24,646 nucleotides of DNA from an uncultured Opitutales bacterium (GCA_934675585.1 CAKUQY010000026.1:1-24646), one strand, 5' to 3'; counted from the first letter of the stretch, positions 7,989-16,257 are shown. Program-made: numbers and translations. The notes: a model not told the origin generated them from the sequence alone.

Positions 7989-9758
7989 CTATTTTTGCGC
8001 CATTTTTTTAAGGCGTTCGGACAAAAGTGATGGCGGGAGCGGTTTTTCGTTAAAGCAACTTTTCAAACTTTCAGGAGAATAGAAAAATGAGAATTGGCAA
8101 CCATGCGCGACATCTTCTTTAAAACGCGTAATCGCCGTGTAAAGCAAGCGTTTTGTCAGCAAATTTTCGTTGCATTGCGCGGGAACGAACACGCCGAGAT
8201 TGCGATATTCAGAACCTTGCGATTTGTGCATTGTAATCGCATAGCCCAATTGCCAATCGGGCAAAAGTTCTAATTTAATTTTGCGAATTTCGTTTTCGGC
8301 TTTTCTAAAAATGGCTTCAAAACAATGCTTTTCTTTATTTTCTATGATAACGCCCGTTTCGCCTTTTACCAAGCCCAAATCTTCATCTTTTTCTGTCAAA
8401 AGAATCACTTGTCCGTGAAAATATCTTTCATCTTCATCGGCGTTCCCGCGACAAATTTTTGCGCAACATTCGTTTAATTTTTCATCGCCCAGCGTTCCTG
8501 CGTGCGTTGGCGTAATCAATTTAAAATTTTCTGCGGCAGCGAGTAATTCTTCATCGCTTTTTCCGGCGGGAACGCGCAAAGTTTCAGGAATAAGCGTTTC
8601 CAACAATTCTTTAATTTTTGGATTTTCGCCAAGCAAATTCAATCGGCAATAATCCTCTTTTTCTTCATTTGCCAAATGTTCAACAAAATTTTCGTTCCCG
8701 TCTTTGATCGCCTGCGCAAAACGTCCGACAAATTTTTTAGAATTAAAACGCCGACTTTCCAACAATTCTGGTTTTGCAAAAACATTTTCGACCAAAGCCA
8801 ATTCGCCAAGCACGTGTCCCGCCTCAACCGAATCTAACTGATTTTCGTCGCCCAAAAATACCAAACGCACCCGTGCGTTCCCGCCAATTGCTTTAAAAAT
8901 TTTTGCCGCCAAATCTTGCGAAACCATTGAAAACTCATCAACGACAATCGCGTCAAAATCAAGTGTTTTAGGCGTTAAGTTGTATGAGTGAATGCCTAAT
9001 AATTTATGCAACGTTGTAGGAACGAGTTCTGTGATTTCGTTGAAAAATTGCGTTCCCGCGCCCGTATATTTTTGATTGGCGAGCGCTTCTTTCATTCGCA
9101 TTGCGGCTTTTCCTGTTGGTGCTGCGAGTGCGATTTTTGCGTTTGGGTTTTCAATTTTCAAACAAATTAACGCTCGCAAAAGCAAGGTTGTTTTTCCCGT
9201 TCCCGGACCGCCGCGCACAATCGTAACCGCGTTTTTCAAAATTGCTTCCACCGCGCGTTTTTGTTCATCGCACAATTCAAATCCGTCGCTTTCTGCATCA
9301 ATCACCGCGCGTTGCTCGGCGTTGATTTCAAATATTTCATTTTTTCGGTGAAGCAATTCTCGCGTGATTGTTAATTCTTCTTCAAATTGTCGATAAAAAA
9401 ACAATGCTGACGTTCCCGCGGTTTCATCAAAAATCAACGGCGTTTTCGTGTCTGCGTTCCCGCGACGCACCAAGGCTGGCACGATTTCGCAAAGTTTGCT
9501 CAACAAACGGCATTCATCTTCGCTCAAATTTTTCAAGCACATGCCCGACGCGCCAAAAACCGTTCCCGCAAGACGATAAATCAAACTATAAAATAATTCG
9601 CAATCGCTATTGTCCAACCCTTTTTCTGGCAACATGCGACAAAATTCGACCGCGTTCAAATGTAAAAAATCGTCCGAGACAAACAAGTCGCCCTCTTCGC
9701 CGTTCCCGCGAACCGTTCCCGCCATTTTTTTCTTAAATTCGTCAAAATTGCCTTCCAT
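7989..9758 (-). CDS. recD: RecD-like exodeoxyribonuclease V alpha subunit (5'-3' helicase)
   Basis: This 589-residue superfamily 1 helicase has Walker A GGPGTGKT at 183-190, motif Ia LAAPTGKAAMRMKE (211-224), Walker B VVDEFSMV (272-279), motif III FLGDENQLDSVEAG (301-314) and a C-terminal ITMHKSQGSE and LLYTAITR region. It has the helicase core of RecD with a divergent N-terminal 160 residues. Length matches RecD (about 600) and not the longer RecD2. It lies 13 nt downstream of recB, so the two proteins probably act together in double-strand-break processing. It has many dispersed-word copies, read as AGT and VPA (residues 13-15, 64-66, 114-116 and others). Confidence 0.9.
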   Translation of the reverse strand: MEGNFDEFKKKMAGTVRGNGEEGDLFVSDDFLHLNAVEFCRMLPEKGLDNSDCELFYSLIYRLAGTVFGASGMCLKNLSEDECRLLSKLCEIVPALVRRGNADTKTPLIFDETAGTSALFFYRQFEEELTITRELLHRKNEIFEINAEQRAVIDAESDGFELCDEQKRAVEAILKNAVTIVRGGPGTGKTTLLLRALICLKIENPNAKIALAAPTGKAAMRMKEALANQKYTGAGTQFFNEITELVPTTLHKLLGIHSYNLTPKTLDFDAIVVDEFSMVSQDLAAKIFKAIGGNARVRLVFLGDENQLDSVEAGHVLGELALVENVFAKPELLESRRFNSKKFVGRFAQAIKDGNENFVEHLANEEKEDYCRLNLLGENPKIKELLETLIPETLRVPAGKSDEELLAAAENFKLITPTHAGTLGDEKLNECCAKICRGNADEDERYFHGQVILLTEKDEDLGLVKGETGVIIENKEKHCFEAIFRKAENEIRKIKLELLPDWQLGYAITMHKSQGSEYRNLGVFVPAQCNENLLTKRLLYTAITRFKEDVAHGCQFSFFYSPESLKSCFNEKPLPPSLLSERLKKMAQK

Positions 9759-9771
9759 TTTTATAATTATT

Positions 9772-12700
9772 TTATTGTTTAATTGTCCCTAAAATTTCTT
9801 CGAGTTTGTCCAAAAAATCATCATCGATTGTTGCTTCATAAACTGCTTGCCAGCGCACAAAAACATAACGCACGCCGCCCAATGTTTTGCCACGTTCGTA
9901 GCGTCCTTGTTCGCGCAAAAACGCACGCCATGCCACGCAATAAAACAACCATTGCAACGCGTAACCGTGCGCCACAATTTCATCTTCAATCTCTAACAAA
10001 CTAATCTGTGTTGCGTCTTTTTTTACGATATTGGTTTTCCAATCGACAATGTAATATTTGCCCGCATCTTTGTCGCGCAAAATTACATCGATAAAACCTT
10101 TCATCATCCAACCCAATGTTTTCTCGGACGCTTCATTATTTTTAAAAAATCGATTGTAGGTGCGCTCATAAATGTCGCCGCGGGAACGTAATAATTCGCC
10201 CAATTTGATAAAAAATTTATCCTTTTTATTAACCGACAAATAAAATTCAAGTTCCCGCAAAACATCGTTCCCGCAATCAAAATCGCACAAACATTTTTCA
10301 TCGACGATTTTTAAATTTTGCAATGTTTTCAAAATGAGCGCGCGATATTTTTCGAAATTTTCATCACTTTTTTCAACGCCCGTTTTCACGATTAATTTAT
10401 CAAGCGATTCTTCGGGATTCGCAAAATCAATCGATTCAAAAATCTCGTGAATCGCAATGCCAAAAGCCGTTCCCGCAGGCAAATCGCGCCACGCATCTTG
10501 TTGCGGGAACATATTTGCGTCGCGCACTTCACGCGGCTCGTTATTTTCAGCCACATCTTCTGTTTTTGTTTCTAAAAATTCATCGACAAATTCTCCTTGT
10601 GCCTGAGTATTTTTGAACAAGCTCGAATAACTCGACAAGCCGCAACGCTCTTTGCCGATGCGTTCCCGCAACGCGTCATCATTTTTTTTGATTGCTTCCA
10701 AATCGATCTCGCCTTGCTTTTGCGTTCCCGCATCTTCTTTTGGCGGAGGCAAATTTTTTGCAATAAAATCCAAATCGACCGAATCCTGTTCCCACGAAAA
10801 ATTTTTGCGTTCCCGTGCAGCTTTTAACAAATCGATGAAATAAGAATCGCGCTCTTTTTTCACATACACCACGCAAAAATATTTTGCGCGCGTCAATGCC
10901 ACATAAATATTGCACGCGTCATCACGCAATTTTTTAGATTCATTTGCGCTTTTGTAATTGTCTGCATCCTCAAAAATCAATTGCTTGCGATCTTCACTAA
11001 TGATAAAATCGGAATCTTTTTCTCCTGCTTCCAATCCCAACAAAAAAACGATGTCGTATTCGAGACCTTTACTGCTGTGAATTGTCGATAATTGCACGGC
11101 GGGAGCGCTGGTTGGCAAGCGCATTTTTTGCTCGTCTTCATCCGCATTTGGCTTGCTAATTTTTTTCGACAAATTTTCAATCGCTTGCGACAAACCCAAT
11201 TGCTTCAATCGACATTCTCTTGCGGTTAATTCAACTAATTGCTCAAAATTTGAAACCGCTTGCTTGTCTGCCAAATTTTCGTAAATCGAGAAGTCTTCAT
11301 TTAATTTTTTAAATGCCGCCAAAATACCTTCGCGTTCCCACGCGTTACGCGCCTCCACCAAAATTCCACGCAAATCTTCTAAACTTTTCTTTCCGCTAAA
11401 TAACGCACCATAACGCAAAAATTCAAGTTCCTCGCCTTTTAACTTTCCCGCAATGCCTCGCAAAAGACAGTCAAATAATGTCGCTTCTTTGCTGATGTAA
11501 ACCGATGAATCTTTTATGCAAGTCGCGGGAACGCCTTTTTCTGCGAGCGCATCTTTTAATTTAAACAACGACTTATTATCGCGCATCAAAACTGCGATGC
11601 GATTGGCGGGAACGCGTTTTTCGACAACGAGCTTTGTAACCGCGTTCACGAGCGTTTCGCTTGTCTTTTCAACCTTTTCATAAAAAAATCCTTTTTCCAA
11701 ATCTGCAACATCGCCCGCTTTCCCGCAAGGGTTAAACAGATTTTCGTCATTTTTGCCAATCGTGCCTCCCGCTGCGACAATTTTTTTATTCAACAATTTT
11801 GGCTCTCCCTCAAACAATTGATTCACGCCCTCCACAAGCGCGAGCGATGAGCGATAATTATTTTTAAGGGTAAAAAGATTATCGTTCCCGTCCAAAATTT
11901 CATTTTTCATTTTATAATACGCGTTCACATCGGCGCCGCGAAACGAATAAATCGCTTGCTTGGGGTCGCCAATAAAAAACAAGCGGCGTCCCGTTTCCAA
12001 AAAAATGCGCGTAAAAATATCCGCTTGAATGCTATCTGTATCTTGCGCTTCATCGACGATTGCAACTTTGTAGCGCTTGGCAATTTTTTGTGCGAGCATT
12101 TCATTTTCTTTCAACGCTTTTTGCAAAATGCGCAACGATTCGTTCGCCGAAATTGTTGTTGTTTCAATCGATTTTTGTTCACGAAAATTACACCATGCGT
12201 TAAAACCTTCATTCATAATTATTTTATAACCTGGCAATCTTTCTGCGTTCCCGCAAGCTGTCAATTCTTCTAAACACTGTTCCTGATTTTTCCAAATTTT
12301 GTTCGTCGTCGCAACCAACATTTCAAGTCCCCCAAACGTTTCCGCGTCAAGCGTTCCCGCGAGAATTTGCGCGGAAACAAATTTTTGTGCAAAATATTTT
12401 CGCTGCTCTTCAATTTCATTTTCAACAACGACATTTTTAGGCAATCCGCATTCTGTCGAAAATGTATTTAAAATTTCTTTGCAAAACGAGTGAATCGTGC
12501 TAATGTGCGCGCAATCAAAACTCGTCGATGCCAAGCGCAAACGAATCTTTTCTTCATCGCTCAGTTTTAATTCTTCCGCCTTTTCTAACGCTTCCTCAAT
12601 GCCATTTTGAATGCGTTCCCGCAACTCTGCCGTCGCCGCATTTGTAAATGTCACCACCAAAATTTCACCAATCTCGCAGGGGTCAATTTTTTCATCGCTT

Positions 12701-12831
12701 TCAAGTTCGTGATAACGCTTTCCCAAAATCAACTTTTTACAAATTTCATTAATCGTCCAAGTCTTTCCTGTTCCCGCAGACGCATCAATTACGCCCGACT
12801 TACTCAAATCTAAAAAAGTCTTTGATTCCAT
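9772..12831 (-). CDS. recB: RecB-like exodeoxyribonuclease V beta subunit (UvrD helicase plus nuclease)
   Basis: This 1019-residue protein combines a UvrD-type 3'-5' helicase and a nuclease. Walker A ASAGTGKT is at 17-24, motif Ia VTFTNAATAELRERI at 60-74, DEAQ at 260-263, FFIGDPKQAIYSFRGAD near 285-301, STIHSSKGLEYD at 582-593 and VALTRAK at 644-650. The C-terminal RecB nuclease has His795, Asp915 (GFID), Asp930 and Lys932 (VDWK), and QWLFY (960-964), so cleavage should be intact. It is about 160 residues shorter than the Escherichia coli protein. It heads the recB-recD unit; no recC lies on either side in this window. AddA is an alternative family, but the RecD partner favours RecB. Confidence 0.9.
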   Translation of the reverse strand: MESKTFLDLSKSGVIDASAGTGKTWTINEICKKLILGKRYHELESDEKIDPCEIGEILVVTFTNAATAELRERIQNGIEEALEKAEELKLSDEEKIRLRLASTSFDCAHISTIHSFCKEILNTFSTECGLPKNVVVENEIEEQRKYFAQKFVSAQILAGTLDAETFGGLEMLVATTNKIWKNQEQCLEELTACGNAERLPGYKIIMNEGFNAWCNFREQKSIETTTISANESLRILQKALKENEMLAQKIAKRYKVAIVDEAQDTDSIQADIFTRIFLETGRRLFFIGDPKQAIYSFRGADVNAYYKMKNEILDGNDNLFTLKNNYRSSLALVEGVNQLFEGEPKLLNKKIVAAGGTIGKNDENLFNPCGKAGDVADLEKGFFYEKVEKTSETLVNAVTKLVVEKRVPANRIAVLMRDNKSLFKLKDALAEKGVPATCIKDSSVYISKEATLFDCLLRGIAGKLKGEELEFLRYGALFSGKKSLEDLRGILVEARNAWEREGILAAFKKLNEDFSIYENLADKQAVSNFEQLVELTARECRLKQLGLSQAIENLSKKISKPNADEDEQKMRLPTSAPAVQLSTIHSSKGLEYDIVFLLGLEAGEKDSDFIISEDRKQLIFEDADNYKSANESKKLRDDACNIYVALTRAKYFCVVYVKKERDSYFIDLLKAARERKNFSWEQDSVDLDFIAKNLPPPKEDAGTQKQGEIDLEAIKKNDDALRERIGKERCGLSSYSSLFKNTQAQGEFVDEFLETKTEDVAENNEPREVRDANMFPQQDAWRDLPAGTAFGIAIHEIFESIDFANPEESLDKLIVKTGVEKSDENFEKYRALILKTLQNLKIVDEKCLCDFDCGNDVLRELEFYLSVNKKDKFFIKLGELLRSRGDIYERTYNRFFKNNEASEKTLGWMMKGFIDVILRDKDAGKYYIVDWKTNIVKKDATQISLLEIEDEIVAHGYALQWLFYCVAWRAFLREQGRYERGKTLGGVRYVFVRWQAVYEATIDDDFLDKLEEILGTIKQ

Positions 12832-12838
12832 ACAGTTA

Positions 12839-12870
12839 ATTATACGATTTTTTAGAGAAATTTATGACAA
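12839..12870 (-). promoter_or_regulatory. Promoter of recB-recD, predicted leaderless
   Basis: On the minus strand a perfect -10 box TATAAT (12839-12844) ends 7 nt before the recB ATG (12831-12829). A -35-like TTGTCA (12865-12870) is 20 nt upstream, longer than ideal. The start site would fall at or next to the ATG. Confidence 0.6.
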
Positions 12871-12871
12871 T

Positions 12872-12903
12872 AAAAAAGCGCCACCTACAACGATGGCGCT
12901 TTT
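12872..12903 (-). terminator. Rho-independent terminator after the histone-like gene
   Basis: AAAAGCGCCA (12874-12883) and TGGCGCTTTT (12894-12903) form a 10-bp stem with a 10-nt loop. On the minus strand the stem runs into a T tract (12872-12877), as expected for ending transcription 18 nt beyond the histone-like stop codon. The symmetry could make it work in both directions. It insulates the recB promoter from the histone-like gene. Confidence 0.9.
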
Positions 12904-12920
12904 AAAACTTTAACAAAAAA

Positions 12921-13310
12921 TTATTTCTTTTTTGCGCAAGCTTTTTTCGCGCAACCACAAGATTTTTTAGTGGTGCAAGCTTTCTTTGCAGGATCTGCTT
13001 TTTTCACCGCGCAAGCTTTTTTTGCACAGCCACAAGGTTTTTTAGTGGCACAAGCTTTCTTCGCGGGAGCTGCCTTTTTTGCGGGAGCGGCTTTTTTTAC
13101 TGCAACTTTTTTTGCAGGAGTCGCCTTATTTGCGGGAGCGGCTTTTTTCGCTGCTACTTTTTTTGCAGGTGTTGCCTTCTTCGCGGGAGCGGCTTTTTTC
13201 GCTACTGCTTTTTTTGCAGGAGCTGCCTTCTTCGCGGGAGCGGCTTTTTTTACTACTGTTTTTTTTTCGGGAGCAGCTTTTTTTGCTACGGGTTTTTTAG
13301 GTGTTGCCAT
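12921..13310 (-). CDS. Histone H1-like lysine/alanine-rich protein with cysteine-rich tail
   Basis: This 129-residue, strongly basic protein is almost entirely Lys, Ala and Pro. Residues 1-85 are tandem KKAAPAKKA/KKATPAKKV-type repeats like eukaryotic histone H1 tails and bacterial H1-like proteins such as chlamydial Hc2. It should bind DNA through charge and compact the nucleoid. Residues 85-129 are different: two copies of a 25-residue module place cysteines at 87, 93, 95, 100 and at 112, 118, 120, 125, each in the pattern C-x5-C-x-C-x4-C with a central CGC. Eight cysteines in such a protein suggest metal binding or disulphide cross-linking. It is a single-gene unit with its own terminator. 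The repeats are also visible at DNA level, so copy number may vary between strains. Confidence 0.88.
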   Translation of the reverse strand: MATPKKPVAKKAAPEKKTVVKKAAPAKKAAPAKKAVAKKAAPAKKATPAKKVAAKKAAPANKATPAKKVAVKKAAPAKKAAPAKKACATKKPCGCAKKACAVKKADPAKKACTTKKSCGCAKKACAKKK

Positions 13311-13527
13311 AATATTTTTTAGTAATTATTAGTTTGAGAAAATTTTCTAAAACTTTTGAACCAACCTATTTAAAGGTTAGAATTTGTGTTAATTTTTTTT
13401 CAAAAGTAATTTTTAACATTGGGGTTTAATAATTCGCATATTTGCGCTAATTAAATTAAAAAACACTTGAAAGAATATTGCAAGCGAATTTATATATTTT
13501 TTCAAAAAAATCTTCTAATAAATCTAT
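13311..13527. other. AT-rich intergenic region upstream of the histone-like gene
   Basis: This 217-bp stretch is very AT-rich compared with its flanks and contains no copy of the dispersed GCGTTCCCGC word. It must hold the promoter of the histone-like gene, but I see no clear -35/-10 pair. A small inverted repeat, AACCT (13363-13367) with AGGTT (13374-13378), could be an operator. No RNA gene or ORF of note is visible. Confidence 0.5.
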
Positions 13528-14517
13528 CTAATTTTTTTCGCGTTCCCGTGATTCATTTTCAAAAATTAAATCGCACCACAACAAGCGATGATCTGAAGCG
13601 CGTGGAGCGCTTTCATCGGCGATAAAAATTTGGTTCCCGCAAAGTTTTTTAGCGAGTGGAAACGACAACAAAATATAATCGCTCGTATCTTTCAATTCTT
13701 TTGCGCGATTGGAAAATGTCCATGTTTCCCCTGCGCAATCACGCGCGGGAACGCGTTTAAAAATTTGCGACTCTTCAACAATTTTTAATGTTTGCGATTC
13801 GGGAACGTCGTTAAAATCGCCTAGTAAAATAAAATTATTCATCATCGCGTTCCCGCGCACAATTTCTAACACGCGTTTCATTTCATCGGCACGTTCCCGT
13901 GCGCAATTGAGGTCATCTTTTGTGCGCGTCAATCGACTTTTTAAATGAATATTAAAAATCGCGATGGGCGTTCCCGCGGGCTGAGTTTCAACAACAACCG
14001 CCAATACACCGCGCGACATTGTTGTTTCTTCGGCAAATTCTTTCACCGATAAAAATGGATTTTTCGACAAAAACGCCACATGCCGCATTTGGTCGCGCCC
14101 TTGTAAAACACAAGCAAATTTATAATCAGCTCCCAACTTTTTTAAATCGTTTTGCAACAAACGCAAATGTTTTTTGTCGCCCATTTCTTGCAGCGCGATG
14201 ATATCGATGTTTTGCTTGGCGATTAATCGCGCCAACGCAGCGCGTTCTGCTTTGGGCTTAGGCCAAAAAACCAGACCATTTTCAACGCGACGGCGCTCTG
14301 TTAAATAATTATTGCAATTCAACGTCGCCACACGCAATGCGTTTTGCGGCTTGCTCGCGGGAACGATTTTTTCGGCGACGACAGAACTTAATTGATCTGT
14401 GAGCCGTTTGGCGTTCCCGCAACAATTTTGGCTTGCCAACGCTAACGCAATAAAAAGCGCCAACGCGACCGCCAAAAAGAGACCCGAGAATAAAAACTGC
14501 TTTAAAATTTTGATCAC
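13528..14517 (-). CDS. Membrane-anchored endonuclease/exonuclease/phosphatase (EEP) family protein
   Basis: From a GTG start at 14517, this 329-residue protein begins with a hydrophobic anchor or uncleaved signal (about residues 8-29), followed by an EEP domain. Catalytic motifs are intact: LNCNN (67-71), LQE with Glu111, FNIHLKS with His191, GDFND (233-237), SDYI with Asp280, and SDH (308-310). The fold includes DNases, sphingomyelinases and inositol phosphatases; the substrate is unknown. The N-terminal membrane segment suggests action outside the cytoplasm. The frame stays open upstream into cdsA, but those residues are low-complexity antiparallel-frame translation and not part of the protein. 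GTG lies 17 nt after the cdsA stop, so it is the third gene of uppS-cdsA-EEP. Confidence 0.8.
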   Translation of the reverse strand: MIKILKQFLFSGLFLAVALALFIALALASQNCCGNAKRLTDQLSSVVAEKIVPASKPQNALRVATLNCNNYLTERRRVENGLVFWPKPKAERAALARLIAKQNIDIIALQEMGDKKHLRLLQNDLKKLGADYKFACVLQGRDQMRHVAFLSKNPFLSVKEFAEETTMSRGVLAVVVETQPAGTPIAIFNIHLKSRLTRTKDDLNCARERADEMKRVLEIVRGNAMMNNFILLGDFNDVPESQTLKIVEESQIFKRVPARDCAGETWTFSNRAKELKDTSDYILLSFPLAKKLCGNQIFIADESAPRASDHRLLWCDLIFENESREREKN

Positions 14518-14534
14518 AAAATTTTGCGTTCCCG

Positions 14535-15467
14535 CTACGCAATTACAACCACGCGAATAACGAGATAAGCCACTGGTGCCGCGAGCACGAGCGAATCGAG
14601 CAAATCGAGAGCTCCGCCCATGCCAGGAATCGTTGCTCCCGAATCCTTGTCGCCAGCGTTGCGCTTGATAACCGATTCGAGCAAATCTGAAACCACCGAA
14701 GTAATCGACATTGGCAAAGCACAAAGCGCGCCCATCCACCAAGTAAATTCGCCATTGCTCAATTTGAGCGCCGATGCAATTTGTTCTGCCGTTCCCACAG
14801 ATGTAATTTGCCAAGCGCCACAAACGTTAAAAATAGCAATCAACGACGCGCCCATAATCATCGAGCAAAGCATGCCGCCAAAAACACCTTCCCAAGTTTT
14901 GTTTGGAGAAATATTGGGCGCAAGTTTATGCGTATTTTCTTTGCCTTTAATTTTGCAAGCAAGCATGCCGCCAAGCAAACCGCCAACATCTGTAAATTTT
15001 GTCGCCAACAATGCCCAAACGCAAAGCAACGCGCCATTCAATTCATATTTTGCTACCAACAACACAAAAAAACTAATCATAAACGGCAAATACAAAATGC
15101 CAAATCCTGTCGATAATTGTTTAAGCCATTCAGGAATTTTTTGGGAACGCAACAAATAAAGCGAATACGCAATTAAAACGCCCGCGGGAACGAGCATCGC
15201 GATCTCGCTCTGCGTCGTTACCTCGCCTTTTGACGCGCCAAAATACAAGGTTGGGATAAACAAAGCACCCACGAGCAAACCTAAAAACATTCGCGGCTTT
15301 GCGCCCATGTGTTGCATCAAACGATAAAATTCATAAAGCGCTAAGGTCGAAAAAATCGTCGCCAAAGCCACAACGCCGTAATTCACGTTCCCGAGATAAT
15401 TCCCGCCGTAAACTACCGCAAAAAGCAGCGCCAATAATGAAAATGTGCTAAAAGTGCGTTTTACCAT
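14535..15467 (-). CDS. cdsA: Phosphatidate cytidylyltransferase (CDP-diglyceride synthase)
   Basis: This 310-residue integral membrane enzyme makes CDP-diacylglycerol from phosphatidate and CTP, feeding all phospholipid synthesis. About eight hydrophobic segments are present. The SPNKTWEG motif (187-194) and the C-terminal signature starting SVIKR (265-269) with K274-D275 identify the family. The end of the signature reads PGMGGALDLLD (281-291), whereas the textbook pattern has HGG followed by DRxD, so His and Arg are replaced. The acidic residues Asp288 and Asp291 remain. It sits 9 nt after uppS, the classic uppS-cdsA order of cell-envelope operons. Confidence 0.93.
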   Translation of the reverse strand: MVKRTFSTFSLLALLFAVVYGGNYLGNVNYGVVALATIFSTLALYEFYRLMQHMGAKPRMFLGLLVGALFIPTLYFGASKGEVTTQSEIAMLVPAGVLIAYSLYLLRSQKIPEWLKQLSTGFGILYLPFMISFFVLLVAKYELNGALLCVWALLATKFTDVGGLLGGMLACKIKGKENTHKLAPNISPNKTWEGVFGGMLCSMIMGASLIAIFNVCGAWQITSVGTAEQIASALKLSNGEFTWWMGALCALPMSITSVVSDLLESVIKRNAGDKDSGATIPGMGGALDLLDSLVLAAPVAYLVIRVVVIA

Positions 15468-15476
15468 AAGTCAATT

Positions 15477-16214
15477 TTAATCGTTTGAAATTTGTTCTGA
15501 AATTTTGCCGAAACGGCGTTCCCGCGAAGCGTAAAAAACAAGCGCCGCGTCTAATTCTTTTTCATTAAAATCAGGCCACAAAACGCGCGTAAAGTAAAGT
15601 TCTGCATACGCCGCTTGCGCCAGCAAAAAATTGCTCAAGCGAATCTCGCCCGAAGTGCGCACAATTAAGTCGGGATCTGGAAAATTTGCCGTGTAAAGAA
15701 AAGCCGAAAAATCGTTCCAATTCGCCAACGGCGCCACTTGCGTTCCCGCCGCCACTGCCGCAGCATACGCATTCGCCGCGCGCAAAATTTCGTTACGAGC
15801 ACTATAATTCAGCGCAACCACAACCGTGTGTTCTGAAAAAATTGCCGTTTTTAATTTTAATTTTTCAATCGCCTTTTGAGCATCTTGCGGCAACGCCGAC
15901 AAATCACCAATCGTTTCCAAACGAATTTGATTGTCTAAAAACAACGATTCTTGTTCCTGCAAAAATTTAACAAGCAACGACATCAACGCGTCGATTTCGC
16001 TCTGCGGACGTTTCCAATTTTCCGACGAAAACGCATAAAGTGTAACATATTTTACACCGCGTTGAAATGCGTGCGTAACAACTTTGAGAACCGCTTGCGT
16101 TCCCGCCAAATGGCCTTGTGCTCGATCAAGTCCTCGCGCTTTTGCCCAACGGCCGTTCCCGTCCATAATAAACGCAATATGCTGCGGAACAATCGAAAAA
16201 TTGGCTTCAAACAT
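15477..16214 (-). CDS. uppS: Isoprenyl (undecaprenyl) diphosphate synthase, cis-prenyltransferase
   Basis: This 245-residue soluble enzyme condenses isopentenyl diphosphate onto farnesyl diphosphate to make the C55 lipid carrier for peptidoglycan and other wall polymers. The signature FIMDGNGRWA (15-24) contains catalytic Asp18. SSENWKRP (63-70), RTSGEIRLSN (186-195) and the metal-binding Glu205 (AAYAELYF) complete the family set. Length is typical. It heads the uppS-cdsA-EEP unit. A good promoter lies directly upstream, with its -10 box 6 nt before the ATG. Two dispersed-word copies give LAGTQ (36-40) and AAGTQ (155-159). Confidence 0.95.
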   Translation of the reverse strand: MFEANFSIVPQHIAFIMDGNGRWAKARGLDRAQGHLAGTQAVLKVVTHAFQRGVKYVTLYAFSSENWKRPQSEIDALMSLLVKFLQEQESLFLDNQIRLETIGDLSALPQDAQKAIEKLKLKTAIFSEHTVVVALNYSARNEILRAANAYAAAVAAGTQVAPLANWNDFSAFLYTANFPDPDLIVRTSGEIRLSNFLLAQAAYAELYFTRVLWPDFNEKELDAALVFYASRERRFGKISEQISND

Positions 16215-16220
16215 AAAAAT

Positions 16221-16249
16221 ATTATAAATGAAGATTGTTAAAATAACAA
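16221..16249 (-). promoter_or_regulatory. Promoter of uppS-cdsA, predicted leaderless
   Basis: On the minus strand a -35 box TTGTTA (16244-16249), a 17-nt spacer and a perfect -10 TATAAT (16221-16226) are followed by only 6 nt before the uppS ATG. The A of the ATG is therefore at the expected +1 position. Confidence 0.7.
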
Positions 16250-16257
16250 AATAAAAA

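Noticed and set aside
12970..13332. Plus-strand ORF of Phe/Ala repeats opposite the histone-like gene
   Set aside because: It is a mirror of the KKAAPAKKA repeats; the minus frame is a known protein type with its own terminator.
13481..13520. Terminator after the EEP gene
   Set aside because: Only A/T pairing (T7 with A6) is available, so it lacks a stable GC stem.
14518..14823. N-terminal extension of the EEP protein back to 14823
   Set aside because: It would overlap cdsA almost completely up to its conserved signature; the GTG at 14517 immediately precedes a proper membrane anchor.
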